Positions 16,955 to 26,788 of a stretch of DNA of 64,000 bases are shown piece after piece. Every line of letters starts with the position of its first letter. Position 1 is the first letter of the stretch. The DNA comes from Wolinella succinogenes DSM 1740 (GTDB taxonomy: Bacteria > Campylobacterota > Campylobacteria > Campylobacterales > Helicobacteraceae). The position numbers and the translations under genes are program-made. Where the stretch lies: positions 62,001 to 126,000 of the forward strand of contig NC_005090.1 in assembly GCF_000196135.1 (NCBI RefSeq). Reading direction: 5' to 3'. The notes under the pieces are model-generated. The model worked only from the letters and a program-made list of their open reading frames with translations, was not told the DNA's origin and ran no database searches.

Positions 16955-17552
16955 AAAAGTGACTTCACTAGTGATGTTGTGGTCGTTTATCGCTCTCACT
17001 TACACAGGAATCGGGCTCTATGTGGCTCCGCATGGGAGGACATCAGGTTGGATCGCTTGGAGCTTTTTGGGGCTGGATAAGAAGGGACACGCCGAGATTC
17101 ATACCACCTTCATGGTGCTATTCTTCGTGGCTACTTTTTTGCACCTCTACTACAATTGGCGCCCCTTTATTGGCTATCTCAAGAATCTGAGCCGGCGCGT
17201 GGTGATTCTCACTAAAGAGATGCTCATTGCGACGGGAATTTCCCTCCTTTTTGTGTGGGGCACGCTCGCTGGATGGCATCCTTTTAGCGATGTAGTGGAG
17301 CTTGGAGCGACCCTTAAAGAAGGATGGGAGAAGAGCTATATGCAACCCCCTTTTAATCGCGCCGAAGCCCTTCCCCTCAAACAGCTTGCCACTAGGGCTA
17401 AACTAGAGCTCTCTAGTGCTCTAGAGAGTTTGGAGGCATCAGGCTACAAGGCTTCTGGAGAGGAGAGCCTTGAAGAGATTGGCTTGCGATACAAAGTGGC
17501 TCCCGCGAAGCTTTTTGAGATCATCAAAAAGGGAGAGGCTAAGGGGCAATGA
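16947..17552 (+). CDS. DUF4405-type membrane protein, possible b-type cytochrome
   Basis: 201 residues. Three hydrophobic segments (about 6-26, 48-67, 88-108) with several histidines placed at membrane ends (GHAEIHTTF, FLHLYYNW, AGWHPF), as in DUF4405/cytochrome b561-like proteins where His pairs can bind heme; then a soluble C-terminal region with a helix-turn pattern (SLEEIGLRYKVAPAKLFEIIKKG) resembling a small DUF4405-associated domain. It overlaps the kinase gene (8 nt) and convergent lnt (14 nt). Heme binding is inferred. Confidence 0.75.
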   Translation: MVRKVTSLVMLWSFIALTYTGIGLYVAPHGRTSGWIAWSFLGLDKKGHAEIHTTFMVLFFVATFLHLYYNWRPFIGYLKNLSRRVVILTKEMLIATGISLLFVWGTLAGWHPFSDVVELGATLKEGWEKSYMQPPFNRAEALPLKQLATRAKLELSSALESLEASGYKASGEESLEEIGLRYKVAPAKLFEIIKKGEAKGQ

Positions 17553-18783
17553 TTCCACTAGGGGAGCGATTAGCGGCATGGAGGATGGTCGTGCGGTGTT
17601 CTCTGGCGTAGTAGCCCAGCAAAAGGCGTTGCAAGGCGGGTTCGATGCTTGGATAAAACCAAGCGTTGTTGCTCCCCACGACCATAAACTGAGGCGAGCC
17701 CTCATAAAGAATCGCACTAGTGGCCTCATAGCAGATTGCATTGCGAAGCTTCACCCCATGGAGCTCAAAATCCACAGGCTTAGAAGCGCTCGCCCTATAG
17801 TCCTGTGCCCCGCCAAAAAAGAGCCGATTGAGAGGTTTGACCAGAAAGTCTGGCAGGGGAATCTTCTCTCCAAAAGGGACTAAGACGATCTTATCGGCCA
17901 CTTCGATTCGGCCTTGGTGAAAAAAGTAGGTGGAGTTATAAATCTCTCCCTCCTCCGCCCTTAGTGCACCCGTGATGATAGCGATCTCTTGGCTCTTTTG
18001 CGCCAGATGCTCCAAAACCCAATCCTCCTTGTTAAGAAGCAAAGGGAAAGCGGTCTCAGGAAAGAGAATGAGTGCCTTTCCTTCTAAAATCGCTGCGTCG
18101 ATTCTCTTTAGATTCTCTTCAATGATTCTAGCTCTCGCCTCCCTCTCCCAACGAATCTCTTGGGGGATGTGCGTCTCAATGATCTCCACCTCAAAAGGGG
18201 GCAAAGAAGGCGAGAAGGGCTTGGAGTAGAGGGTGAAGGGGAGCAGAAGAAGGGGGAGGGGCTTGAGCCATCTTTGAGGCAAAAGCCAAAAAAGGCTAAG
18301 CGAGAGGAGAATGAGCCCAAAGGAGAGCTTTGAACTATCCAAGAGGCTAGGAACAAGCATCACCTCAGGCACCATCCAGTCAAATCCAAAGGGTTGCACA
18401 TGACTCAAAAGCCAAAGCAAGAGGGCTCGAACCAAGGGATTTTTGAGGTAGAGAGCCATCGAAAAGAGCACCCCATAGACTCCCCCGATTCCCAAAAGAA
18501 TGAAGGGGATGAGGTAGGTGAGCTCATAGTAGCGAAAGCTAAGTGCCATCCAATAAAACCACGCGATTCCGACCCAAAAGCCAAAGGCAAACCCCGATTC
18601 TCTGGGGAGTTTGAGATAGAAGGCGAGGGCTAGGAGGGCAAGAAGGGAGTAGAGGAGGGGCGAGGTGATTCCAAAGTGATGGAGATAGATAAAAAGAGAA
18701 AAGAGAATCGCACCAAAGAGTGCGATTCCTAGGCTTTTGGGGCGAAAATCACCGAAAATTGCCAAAATGGAGCGGAACTTCAA
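17539..18783 (-). CDS. lnt: Apolipoprotein N-acyltransferase Lnt
   Basis: Transfers the third acyl chain to the N-terminal Cys of lipoproteins at the inner membrane. Six or so hydrophobic segments fill residues 1-190, followed by a periplasmic nitrilase-like domain with the catalytic triad Glu in LILFPETAFP, Lys in VPFGEKIPLP and Cys in NAICYEATS. 414 residues is short compared with about 510 in enterobacteria, mainly in the membrane part. The start is a TTG at 18783 with AAGGA upstream and overlaps yajQ by 35 nt; another TTG six codons later is possible. Confidence 0.93.
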   Translation of the reverse strand: MKFRSILAIFGDFRPKSLGIALFGAILFSLFIYLHHFGITSPLLYSLLALLALAFYLKLPRESGFAFGFWVGIAWFYWMALSFRYYELTYLIPFILLGIGGVYGVLFSMALYLKNPLVRALLLWLLSHVQPFGFDWMVPEVMLVPSLLDSSKLSFGLILLSLSLFWLLPQRWLKPLPLLLLPFTLYSKPFSPSLPPFEVEIIETHIPQEIRWEREARARIIEENLKRIDAAILEGKALILFPETAFPLLLNKEDWVLEHLAQKSQEIAIITGALRAEEGEIYNSTYFFHQGRIEVADKIVLVPFGEKIPLPDFLVKPLNRLFFGGAQDYRASASKPVDFELHGVKLRNAICYEATSAILYEGSPQFMVVGSNNAWFYPSIEPALQRLLLGYYAREHRTTILHAANRSPSGIIAP

Positions 18784-19252
18784 ACTCTAACTTCCTTAAG
18801 TGGGTGATGACTGCTTGGAGATCATCAATATTTTTGGACTTAACCCGAATCTCATCCCCTTGGATGGCGGTCTGGACTTTGAATTTTTGATCTTTGATGA
18901 TCTGCACGATCTCTTTGGCGATCTCTTGGTTGAGCGTGTCGTTGATGGTGTAGATCACTCTCACGCTCCCGCCTGTAGCGCTCTCTTTGCGACTCTTTTT
19001 GAGGCATTTGATGGGGAGCTCTCGCTTGATGAGTTTGCTATGGAGCACGTCTTTGATTGCATCGATTTTGTTGTCGCTGCTGGCGTGCAGAGTGAGCGTC
19101 TTCTCTTTTTCATTGAGGGTGAGCTCTTTGAATTTATCCTCTTTGAAGTCAAAGCGGGTGGAGATTTCGCGCTGGGTTTGATCAAGAGCGTTTTTAAACT
19201 CTTGTATGTCGAGTTTGGCGGAGATGTCAAAGATGTGTTCTTTGGCGGCCAT
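18749..19252 (-). CDS. YajQ family nucleotide-binding protein
   Basis: 167 residues of the UPF0234/YajQ family: HIFDISAKLDIQEFKNALDQ at the N-terminus, ISTRFDFK, the central LHASSDNKIDAIKDVL and the terminal IRVKSKNIDDLQAVI. Relatives bind nucleotides, including c-di-GMP in Xanthomonas; the role here is unknown. The ATG at 19252 has AAGGAG 8 nt upstream and gives the usual length. An in-frame upstream ATG at 19309 adds an unrelated 19 residues. Coupled to lnt by overlap. Confidence 0.92.
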   Translation of the reverse strand: MAAKEHIFDISAKLDIQEFKNALDQTQREISTRFDFKEDKFKELTLNEKEKTLTLHASSDNKIDAIKDVLHSKLIKRELPIKCLKKSRKESATGGSVRVIYTINDTLNQEIAKEIVQIIKDQKFKVQTAIQGDEIRVKSKNIDDLQAVITHLRKLEFEVPLHFGNFR

Positions 19253-19372
19253 GCTAGACTCCTTGAGAGCGGTTTTTTGTGTCAAAAGCTTGATTTTATC
19301 ATAAAACATTTTAGGATAGATGTAGTAGAATCGCCCCTATCACCTTTTTTATCTTCTTCATAAAGCGGGTTA

Positions 19373-19930
19373 ATGGAAGGAATCAATTATATCGACATTG
19401 TCGTGTTGGCATTAGTGGTCTTGCTCGGTCTCAAGGGAATCGTCAATGGCTTCATTCGTGAATTTTTTGGGCTGAGCGGGATCATCGGCGGCGTCTATGT
19501 CGCCTCTCGATACGCCGATTCCATGGGAATGTGGGTGAGCAAGAATCTCTACGCTTTTGAAAATCAGGCTGCCATCTCCTTGGCGGGATTCGTGCTGATT
19601 CTTGCCTCAGTCTGGATTGCTTCGCTGATTTTTGCCGAGATTGTCGTGAGGCTAGTGAAGCTGAGCGCTCTTGGCACGGTGGATCGGATATTTGGTTTTA
19701 TCTTTGCTTCGGGGAAGATTTTTATGATCTTCTCCATCATTGCCTACGCCCTCTCTAGCGTGGAGATCGTCAGCTCTAATTTGAAGCGCTACACTGATAC
19801 AAGTTTTGTCTACCCCCTTCTAGTGAAGGCAGGCGGAGAGGTGGTGAAAATCGATTCGGTGAGCTCTTTGACTCAAAAAGTCCAAGAGAGCGAGCTTCCC
19901 ACATTGGATGAGCCCAAAAGCGCGAATTAG
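19373..19930 (+). CDS. cvpA: CvpA family membrane protein
   Basis: 185 residues with four hydrophobic segments (about 8-24, 30-48, 62-85, 100-125). The N-terminus INYIDIVVLALVVLLGLKG, the FIREFFGLSGIIGG turn and the TVDRIFGFIFASGK segment are the CvpA signature. CvpA homologues affect colicin V production, envelope stress and chemical resistance; the mechanism is uncertain. It begins the cvpA-lysS-glyA-DUF1882-SPOR gene order also found in Helicobacter pylori. Confidence 0.9.
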   Translation: MEGINYIDIVVLALVVLLGLKGIVNGFIREFFGLSGIIGGVYVASRYADSMGMWVSKNLYAFENQAAISLAGFVLILASVWIASLIFAEIVVRLVKLSALGTVDRIFGFIFASGKIFMIFSIIAYALSSVEIVSSNLKRYTDTSFVYPLLVKAGGEVVKIDSVSSLTQKVQESELPTLDEPKSAN

Positions 19931-19954
19931 CATTTGATCACAAAGGATTGAATT

Positions 19955-21478
19955 TTGTTTTTTTCTAATCAGTATATCAAGCAGAGAATCCAAAAAGGGG
20001 AGGAGCTAAGGGAGCTTGGACGCAACCCCTATGATAATCAACTCATGCGCACTCTCACCCATGCGCAATTTTTGCAAAAGTTTGAGGCGCTTAAGAGCTT
20101 AGAGAGTGAAGAGAAGCGCGATGAAAGCGCCAAAGAGAGCATCGCGGGTCGGATTAAATTTCTTCGTCATATGGGAAAGGCGGCCTTTGCTAAAATTGAG
20201 GATGAGAGCGGAATCCTTCAGATTTACTTCTCCCAAAATGAGCTTGGCGAAGATTTTAAGATGCTCAAAAAGCTGGCCGAGGTGGGTGATATTGTGGCGG
20301 TGAGTGGCTTTCCTTTTGTCACCAAAACGGGCGAATTGAGCCTCCATGCGTTGGAGATGAAGATTCTCACCAAAGCCATCGTTCCTCTGCCTGAGAAGTA
20401 TCATGGGCTCGTGGATGTAGAGCTTCGCTATCGTCAGCGCTATCTTGACCTCATTATGAACCCTGAGGTCAAAGAGACCTTCAAGCTCCGCAGTCAAGTC
20501 GTCTCTAGTGTGCGAAGATTCTTTGAGGAGAGGGGATTCTTGGAGGTGGAGACTCCCATGATGCACCCCATTCCTGGTGGCGCCAATGCCAAGCCCTTCA
20601 TCACGCACCACAACGCCCTAGGGGTTGATAGGTATCTAAGAATCGCTCCAGAGCTCTACCTTAAACGCCTTGTCGTGGGGGGGTTTGAGGCGGTTTTTGA
20701 GATCAATCGAAACTTCCGTAATGAGGGGATGGATCACTCTCATAACCCTGAATTCACTATGATTGAATTCTATTGGGCCTACAAAACCTATCACGAGTTG
20801 ATGAGCCTCACCGAGGAGCTTTTTGGCTACCTCTTTGAGCGCTTGGGCTTGCCCAAGATTCTTCCCCATGGTGAGGAGATGATCGACTTCTCCCTTCCCT
20901 TTAGGAGGATTCCCTACAAGAAAGCGCTTCATGAGATCGGAGGGGTGCCTTTGGAGGTGATCGAGGAGAAGGAGAAGCTTCGAGCCTATTTGATCGAAAA
21001 AGGGGTGAGGCTAGAGGGCGAGATGGGAATTGGAAAGCTTCAGGCGGAGGCGTTTGATGCCTTTGTTGAGGAGAAGCTTATCAACCCCACTTTCATCACT
21101 GAATTCCCCATCGAGATCAGTCCACTAGCTAGAAGAAGTGATGAGAATCCCCAAATTGCTGATCGTTTTGAGCTTTTCATCGGCAAAAAAGAGATCAGTA
21201 ATGGCTTTAGCGAGCTTAATGATCCCCTTGATCAGCTTGAGCGTTTCAAGGCGCAGGTGGCGGCCAAGAATGCGGGTGATGAAGAGGCTCAACATATGGA
21301 TGAAGACTATGTTTGGGCTCTAGGACATGGACTGCCTCCCACGGCGGGAGAGGGGATCGGGATCGATCGCCTTGTGATGTTGCTCACCAATAACCGCTCC
21401 ATTAAGGATGTAATCCTATTCCCTGCGCTCAAAGTTCAAAAGAGCGACTACACCATTTTGAAGGAAGAAGAAGCATGA
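19955..21478 (+). CDS. lysS: Lysyl-tRNA synthetase, class II
   Basis: 507 residues. N-terminal OB-fold anticodon-binding domain (about 60-165, with [20 protein letters not shown]) and class II catalytic core: motif 1 [21 protein letters not shown], motif 2 [20 protein letters not shown], motif 3 [14 protein letters not shown]. The start codon is TTG at 19955. The last four bases overlap glyA (ATGA). Confidence 0.97.
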   Translation: MFFSNQYIKQRIQKGEELRELGRNPYDNQLMRTLTHAQFLQKFEALKSLESEEKRDESAKESIAGRIKFLRHMGKAAFAKIEDESGILQIYFSQNELGEDFKMLKKLAEVGDIVAVSGFPFVTKTGELSLHALEMKILTKAIVPLPEKYHGLVDVELRYRQRYLDLIMNPEVKETFKLRSQVVSSVRRFFEERGFLEVETPMMHPIPGGANAKPFITHHNALGVDRYLRIAPELYLKRLVVGGFEAVFEINRNFRNEGMDHSHNPEFTMIEFYWAYKTYHELMSLTEELFGYLFERLGLPKILPHGEEMIDFSLPFRRIPYKKALHEIGGVPLEVIEEKEKLRAYLIEKGVRLEGEMGIGKLQAEAFDAFVEEKLINPTFITEFPIEISPLARRSDENPQIADRFELFIGKKEISNGFSELNDPLDQLERFKAQVAAKNAGDEEAQHMDEDYVWALGHGLPPTAGEGIGIDRLVMLLTNNRSIKDVILFPALKVQKSDYTILKEEEA

Positions 21479-22725
21479 ATTACGCACTAGAAACCAATGA
21501 CAAAGAGATTTTTGACCTCATTCATGAAGAGCTTGATCGACAAAACACCCACCTTGAGATGATTGCCAGCGAAAACTTCACCTTTCCTGCGGTCATGGAG
21601 GCGATGGGGAGCGTGCTCACTAATAAGTATGCTGAGGGCTATCCCTATAAGCGCTATTACGGCGGTTGTGAGTTTGTTGATAGAGTCGAAGAGATTGCGA
21701 TTGAGCGAGCCAAGAAGCTCTTTGGATGTGGTTTTGCCAATGTTCAGCCCCACGCGGGGAGCCAAGCCAATGTCGCAGTCTATAATGCTCTACTTAAGCC
21801 CTACGACAAAATTTTGGGAATGGATCTAAGCCATGGGGGACATCTCACGCATGGAGCCAAAGTGAGTGTGACGGGTCAGACCTATCAGAGCTTCTTTTAT
21901 GGGGTGGAGCTGGATGGCTATATCAACTATGACAAGGTTGAAGAGATCGCTAAAATCGTGAAACCTCAGATGATTGTCTGCGGATTTAGTGCCTATGCCA
22001 GGGAGCTTGATTTCAAACGATTCCGAGAGATTGCCGATAGCGTGGGCGCTCTGCTCTTGGGTGATGTGGCGCATGTGGCGGGATTGATTGTGGCGGGTGA
22101 GTATCCCAATCCCTTCCCCCACTGCCATATTGTCACCACCACCACCCACAAGACGCTTCGAGGACCTAGGGGTGGGATGATTCTCACCAACGACGAAGAG
22201 ATCGCCAAGAAGATTGACAAGGCGGTATTCCCTGGAATGCAAGGGGGGCCTTTGATGCATGTGATTGCAGCCAAGGCGGTGGGCTTTGGAGAGAATCTTA
22301 AGCCTGAGTGGAAAGAGTATGCCAAGCAGGTCAAAGCCAATGCCAAAGTGCTCGCTAAAGTGCTCATGGCCAGAGGCTACACGCTCGTGAGTGGAGGCAC
22401 AGATAATCATTTGATTCTAGTCTCTCTGCTGGACAAAGAGTTTAGCGGCAAAGATGCCGACAGGGCACTAGGCGAGGCAGGAATCACGGTCAACAAAAAC
22501 ACCGTTCCTGGAGAGACTCGAAGTCCTTTTGTGACCAGCGGAGTGAGAATCGGAAGCGCCGCGCTTACCGCTAGGGGCATGAGAGAGAAGGAGTTTGAGT
22601 TCATTGCAACCAAAATTGCCGATGTTCTAGATGATGTCAATAACGCCGCTAAACACGCGGAGATCAAAAAAGAGATCGCTGAGTTTGCCAAGGGATTCCC
22701 TGTCTACACCAAGGCTATTTTTTAA
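21475..22725 (+). CDS. glyA: Serine hydroxymethyltransferase
   Basis: PLP enzyme converting serine and THF to glycine and methylene-THF. 416 residues with [10 protein letters not shown] at the N-terminus, [18 protein letters not shown], and the PLP-binding lysine in [15 protein letters not shown] (about residue 228). Overlaps lysS by ATGA. Supplies one-carbon units; fthC in the same window recycles a side product of this enzyme. Confidence 0.97.
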   Translation: MNYALETNDKEIFDLIHEELDRQNTHLEMIASENFTFPAVMEAMGSVLTNKYAEGYPYKRYYGGCEFVDRVEEIAIERAKKLFGCGFANVQPHAGSQANVAVYNALLKPYDKILGMDLSHGGHLTHGAKVSVTGQTYQSFFYGVELDGYINYDKVEEIAKIVKPQMIVCGFSAYARELDFKRFREIADSVGALLLGDVAHVAGLIVAGEYPNPFPHCHIVTTTTHKTLRGPRGGMILTNDEEIAKKIDKAVFPGMQGGPLMHVIAAKAVGFGENLKPEWKEYAKQVKANAKVLAKVLMARGYTLVSGGTDNHLILVSLLDKEFSGKDADRALGEAGITVNKNTVPGETRSPFVTSGVRIGSAALTARGMREKEFEFIATKIADVLDDVNNAAKHAEIKKEIAEFAKGFPVYTKAIF

Positions 22726-22767
22726 GCAAGGGATTGAAAATTTACTTTAAGGGGGCGTGGGCATTCA

Positions 22768-23313
22768 ATGGTTAGCGAAATGGATTTGAAACTCATCAAA
22801 ATGATCGAATCTCACTATTGGGTCAAAAAAGAGGGAATCGGTCAAAGAGTGCTCTTTAATGGGCGCACTTTTTACAACAAATTCGAGCGCGTGGATGCCC
22901 CCTTGACGCGAAGCGTGATCGCACAACACCTCAAGGGTGAGATCACGGTCGCCCACTCCCTTATCAATGATCGAGACAAGGTTGAAAATATTGTCATCGA
23001 CTACAACGGACGCAACACGGAACGATTTTGGCATAGGGCTCAGTTGTTGCTTAGAGAGGAGGGCTTTATGAACTTCACCGCCTACAACTCTAGAACTCCA
23101 GGGAGATTGCACCTCTATATCCACAAAGGGCACACAACCTTACAAGAGGCTTATCAGCTGGGCAAAATGCTCTCCATGAAGCTCTCCCAAAAGATGCCAA
23201 CAGAGTGGAGGATGTTCCCCAATCAAGAGTTGCCGCGAGAGTTTAATATTTTAGCCATCCCCTATGAGGTCTACGCCAAAGAGCGTGGGGCTTCATGGGT
23301 AAGACACATGTGA
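22768..23313 (+). CDS. DUF1882 family protein
   Basis: 181 residues matching the epsilonproteobacterial DUF1882 family by position and sequence ([55 protein letters not shown]). It is soluble, with alternating beta strands and helices and conserved His residues, and without a recognised active site. The homologous gene lies at the same place (after lysS-glyA) in Helicobacter pylori. The start is uncertain between 22768 and the ATG four codons later, since the AAGGGGG is rather far upstream. Confidence 0.8.
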   Translation: MVSEMDLKLIKMIESHYWVKKEGIGQRVLFNGRTFYNKFERVDAPLTRSVIAQHLKGEITVAHSLINDRDKVENIVIDYNGRNTERFWHRAQLLLREEGFMNFTAYNSRTPGRLHLYIHKGHTTLQEAYQLGKMLSMKLSQKMPTEWRMFPNQELPREFNILAIPYEVYAKERGASWVRHM

Positions 23314-23335
23314 GAATCTTTGGACAAAGGAGAAG

Positions 23336-24118
23336 ATGATGGAAGAGAAAAAAGAGTTAGGTGATATTCTCATTGGAGATGAAGAGGCACTCAAGTCGAC
23401 GCAGTCCAAAAAGATGATTCTAGTCGCCGCCGCTGCGGTGGTGCTCTTTTTGATGGTGATTTTCTCTATCTATGCCCTCACGCGCGAAGAGGAGAAGAAG
23501 CCTGCTCCTATTCAAAGTAGCGCTCTGGAGAAGGCTGACCAAAACGTTCCCCTTGCCCAAGGGGCAGCCGAGGAGAATCGATTCCAGCAGGTTCCTTTGC
23601 AGTCTGAAGAGAATCTCAGTAGTGATGATAAGTTTGAGAGAATCGTCAAGGAGATTAAAGCCAAGCAGTCCGCTGGAGCGACGCTTCCTACCCCTCCTAG
23701 TGAGGCTGCCCCTCTTCTCCCTAAGTCTGTTGAGCCCAAGAGGGAAGAGCCCAAGCCTGCTACGGCTCCAGCCACCGCACCCAAGAGCTCTGGCGCAACC
23801 CACCCCAAAAGTGCAGCAGATGCTTTTAAGAGCGTAGGAAGTGCCCCTGCAACCTCCAAGAGTGTCTCAGGGGGAGACCTTCCCAAGGGGCTTTATGTGC
23901 AAGTGGGCTCTTTCTCGAAATTTTCACCCACAAGCGCATTTGCTCAGAAAATCGAGCAGAATCGATTCGCCTATAAGACCCAGCGCGAGGTGGTGAATGG
24001 CAATGAGATCGTTCGCGTGCTCATTGGGCCCTACGCTAGCCGTGCCGAGGCCAATAATGCGCTTAGGGATGCGAGGGAGAAGATCGAGCCCAAAGCCTTC
24101 ATCAAGCAAGTGGATTGA
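23336..24118 (+). CDS. SPOR-domain single-span membrane protein
   Basis: 260 residues. A short cytoplasmic head, one transmembrane segment (about 26-48, MILVAAAAVVLFLMVIFSIY), a Pro/Ala/Ser/Lys-rich linker of about 130 residues and a C-terminal SPOR domain (about 180-258, LYVQVGSFSKFSPTS ... VRVLIGPYASRAEANNAL). SPOR domains bind denuded septal peptidoglycan, so a division-site role like FtsN or DedD is likely. Two adjacent ATGs (23336, 23339) follow AAGGAG. Confidence 0.9.
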   Translation: MMEEKKELGDILIGDEEALKSTQSKKMILVAAAAVVLFLMVIFSIYALTREEEKKPAPIQSSALEKADQNVPLAQGAAEENRFQQVPLQSEENLSSDDKFERIVKEIKAKQSAGATLPTPPSEAAPLLPKSVEPKREEPKPATAPATAPKSSGATHPKSAADAFKSVGSAPATSKSVSGGDLPKGLYVQVGSFSKFSPTSAFAQKIEQNRFAYKTQREVVNGNEIVRVLIGPYASRAEANNALRDAREKIEPKAFIKQVD

Positions 24119-24125
24119 TCACTCC

Positions 24126-25544
24126 ATGGAGATTTTTCACGAAAGACTCTTGGTCGATCAGCTCACTCCCGTCTCTCTTTATGCAAAATTGCGTGAATTT
24201 TTTGCGGGAGAGACCACTTTTTTGTTCGAGAGCGCCGCTAGCAGTAGCGAGAGTGGGACTCACAGCTTTATCATCATCGGAGCCAAAGAAGAGGTAATCT
24301 CTCAAGGGGGCGAGAGTTTTTATATCGATTCTAAAGGGAATCGCCAAAACATCGGCGCTAATCCCTTCCCTTTTCTCAAAGAGTACTACGCGAGATTGGA
24401 CCAGAGTGCCTATCGGGCGTGGGGTGAAGAGAATGGCGTGGGATTTGTGGATGGATTTATCGGCTATATCGGTTATGATATCGTCAAATTTTTTGAGCCC
24501 TGCCTCAAAGAGGCGATGGATGCGCTAGAGGATCAGACTAAGATTCCCGATATGAGATTGATTCGCCCTCGATGGATCTTCTGCTACTCCCACAAAAACG
24601 CTCATCTGAGTATGCTCACCCAAGATCCCCAAGAGGCAAAACGCTTTGAAGCGCTCAAAAGCACACTTCACTCCAAGGAGCCCTTTAGAGAGCTGCTTCC
24701 GCTCAAAAATGCTAAATCTGGCTCTTTCTATCATGATAAAGAGCGATTCTTTGGGATGGTGGATGAGTCGTTGGAGCGTATTCGATCAGGAGATGTGTTT
24801 CAGATTCTCATCTCTAACCGTTATATCCAAGAGGCAGAGATCGATCCTTTTAGTTTCTATCGAATCTTGCGCGGCAAAAACCCCTCTCCCTATCTCTTTT
24901 TACTCGAATTTCCAGATTTTGCCATCGCGGGAAGCTCGCCTGAGGTGATGGTGCGTCTGCAGGAGAATTCGATTCTTTTGCGCCCTATTGCAGGAACGAG
25001 AAAACGGGGTAAAAATCGCCTGCGCGATAGAGAGCTGGAGCTGGAGCTCAAAAGTGACACTAAAGAGTGTGCTGAACACGTGATGCTCATTGACTTAGGG
25101 CGAAATGATGTGGGTCGAGTCGCCAAATCAGGAAGCGTGAAGGTGGGAGAGGTGATGAGAATCGAGCGCTATTCCCATGTCATGCATATGGTGAGCGATG
25201 TGGAGGGGGAACTAAAAGAGGGCAAAGATATGTTTGACCTCTTTGCCGCAACCTTCACGGCGGGCACCATGACGGGAGCCCCCAAAATCAAGGCAATGGA
25301 GATCATTGCAGAGCTAGAGGGACTCAAGAGAGGATTTTATAGCGGTGCGGTGGGGTATTTCGGCTTTAGCGGAGACATGGATAGCGCGATTACGATTCGC
25401 ACTGCCCTGATCAAGCCTGATAAGATATTCCTCCAAGCAGGGGCTGGAATCGTCGCTGACAGTCAAAAAGAGTTGGAGCACCTTGAGGTGACCAACAAGC
25501 TAGGCGCCCTCACTAGCACCCTCCAAGAGCTCGCTAAGCTCTAA
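24126..25544 (+). CDS. trpE: Anthranilate synthase component I
   Basis: 472 residues with the feedback-site motif FLFESAASS near residue 35 and the chorismate-binding domain: IAGSSPEVMVRLQ, RPIAGTRKRG, DLGRNDVGRVAKSG, AATFTAGTMTGAPKIKAMEII and VGYFGFSGDMDSAITIRT. It makes anthranilate with the glutaminase TrpG. No other trp gene is in the window and it is linked instead to the SPOR gene (7-nt gap), so it is separated from a trp operon. The related PabB and isochorismate synthase are less likely because of the LLES-type site. Confidence 0.88.
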   Translation: MEIFHERLLVDQLTPVSLYAKLREFFAGETTFLFESAASSSESGTHSFIIIGAKEEVISQGGESFYIDSKGNRQNIGANPFPFLKEYYARLDQSAYRAWGEENGVGFVDGFIGYIGYDIVKFFEPCLKEAMDALEDQTKIPDMRLIRPRWIFCYSHKNAHLSMLTQDPQEAKRFEALKSTLHSKEPFRELLPLKNAKSGSFYHDKERFFGMVDESLERIRSGDVFQILISNRYIQEAEIDPFSFYRILRGKNPSPYLFLLEFPDFAIAGSSPEVMVRLQENSILLRPIAGTRKRGKNRLRDRELELELKSDTKECAEHVMLIDLGRNDVGRVAKSGSVKVGEVMRIERYSHVMHMVSDVEGELKEGKDMFDLFAATFTAGTMTGAPKIKAMEIIAELEGLKRGFYSGAVGYFGFSGDMDSAITIRTALIKPDKIFLQAGAGIVADSQKELEHLEVTNKLGALTSTLQELAKL

Positions 25545-25554
25545 AAGTCTCTTC

Positions 25555-26088
25555 TTAAAAGCAGCTCGCCTCAATTTTGGAGGTGAGCGCTCCTTCATAG
25601 TTTAAATTATCCACCGTGTATTGAAAAGTGAGGCTCTCTCTAGGAAAGAGAGGTCGTAGAATCGTCTCTTTTTTAACCACCAAAGGCTTCAGGCGATAGC
25701 GGATCTCATCCATGGGCTTTGAGCTAGGGGGGGCGAGTTTGATGGTCACCACACAACCTCTAAAGGTTCGAGAGCTTTGGTTAGTGATGACTCCATCGAC
25801 AAAGAAGGCTTCCGTGAAAGAGAGGCGCTGGTTGAATCCTAGGTTTATTTCGATGGGGTGAAAAACCTTTTTCATGGCCATCTCTACTATCCAAGGCGAA
25901 GAACCCAGGAGGGAAAAGGCAATACCAATGGGTAAAAAAGCCCATCCTCCTCGATCTTTAATAAGAATCCCTAGCACAAAAAAGAGGATGAAGAGGATGA
26001 GGATGAAAGCCAAAAGGAGCATCTCAATGAGAGAGAGGCGCATGGCGTAAGGGGTGAAGAGTGCGATATAGTCGCCTAGCTTCTCCAT
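25555..26088 (-). CDS. DUF2393-like membrane protein
   Basis: 177 residues: two hydrophobic segments (about 20-43 and 49-65) followed by an external domain of beta character (RLSFTEAFFVDGVITNQSSRTFRGCVVTIKL, TFQYTVDNLNYEGALTSK), resembling the DUF2393 family of Campylobacter and Helicobacter. No function is known. It is the last gene of the ilvE-SPFH-hisIE string, 7 nt after hisIE. Confidence 0.7.
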   Translation of the reverse strand: MEKLGDYIALFTPYAMRLSLIEMLLLAFILILFILFFVLGILIKDRGGWAFLPIGIAFSLLGSSPWIVEMAMKKVFHPIEINLGFNQRLSFTEAFFVDGVITNQSSRTFRGCVVTIKLAPPSSKPMDEIRYRLKPLVVKKETILRPLFPRESLTFQYTVDNLNYEGALTSKIEASCF

Positions 26089-26094
26089 GAAGGG

Positions 26095-26784
26095 TTAGGA
26101 ATCCTTCCTCGAATTCTTCTCGGCGATTCCGCTCACCCCTTGACGCCGCTGCAGCTCTTGCTTGATTTTATCAGGATGAATACCTCTAAAGGCCAAGCCC
26201 ACAAGCGCATGATAGAGAAGATCGGCGGCCTCATAGACGATCTCGCTTTCGCTAGAATCTTTGATCGCAAAGCTTAGCTCGGCGGCCTCTTCGACGATCT
26301 TTTTGCCGATAGTGTTTTCACCTTTGGAGAAGAGTTTGGCGGTGTAGGAGCTTTGAGGGTCGGCTCCTTGGCGAGCGAGGAGTTCGTGGTAGAGGCGATC
26401 CACCACTCCATAGAGCGCACTGGTATCGGGAGCCTCAGAAGTGAGAGAGAGGGAGGAATCGAGCTCCACTTTTTGGAAAAAGCAGCTCTTTCGCCCTGTG
26501 TGGCAGGCGACTCCGACCTGTTCAACTTGGAGCAGAATCGTATCGCTATCACAGTCAAGGAAGATCTCATGGATCTTTTGGATGTGTCCACTGCTCTCGC
26601 CCTTTTTCCAGATTCTTCCTTTGGAGCGCGAAAAGTAGTGAGCCACTTGGGTGGAGAGGGTGAGGTTTAGCGCCTCTTGGTTCATGTAGGCTAGCATCAA
26701 AACCTCCCCGCTTCCCCTCTCTTGGACAATGGCGGGGAGAAGAGGGTGCTTCTCCCAGTCGATTCCATCAAGAAGCGTGTTCAC
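26095..26784 (-). CDS. hisIE: HisIE, phosphoribosyl-AMP cyclohydrolase / phosphoribosyl-ATP pyrophosphatase
   Basis: Fused bifunctional enzyme for the second and third steps of histidine synthesis. The HisI domain (about 1-115) has [30 protein letters not shown] and the metal site [13 protein letters not shown]...[11 protein letters not shown]; the HisE domain (about 125-215) has [24 protein letters not shown] and [11 protein letters not shown]. 229 residues is normal for the fusion. Only 4 nt separate it from the SPFH gene. Confidence 0.96.
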   Translation of the reverse strand: MNTLLDGIDWEKHPLLPAIVQERGSGEVLMLAYMNQEALNLTLSTQVAHYFSRSKGRIWKKGESSGHIQKIHEIFLDCDSDTILLQVEQVGVACHTGRKSCFFQKVELDSSLSLTSEAPDTSALYGVVDRLYHELLARQGADPQSSYTAKLFSKGENTIGKKIVEEAAELSFAIKDSSESEIVYEAADLLYHALVGLAFRGIHPDKIKQELQRRQGVSGIAEKNSRKDS

Positions 26785-26788
26785 TCTT

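Noticed and set aside
17470-17883. Plus-strand open frame overlapping the DUF4405 gene end and lnt
   Set aside because: Opposite to the conserved Lnt C-terminus, with no family match or ribosome-binding site.
18800-19363. Long open frame opposite yajQ (187 codons)
   Set aside because: Antisense to a clear YajQ gene; no ribosome-binding site or recognisable family; composition is that of a mirror frame.
21826-22410. Long open frame opposite glyA (194 codons)
   Set aside because: Antisense shadow of a highly conserved enzyme; no domain or signal.
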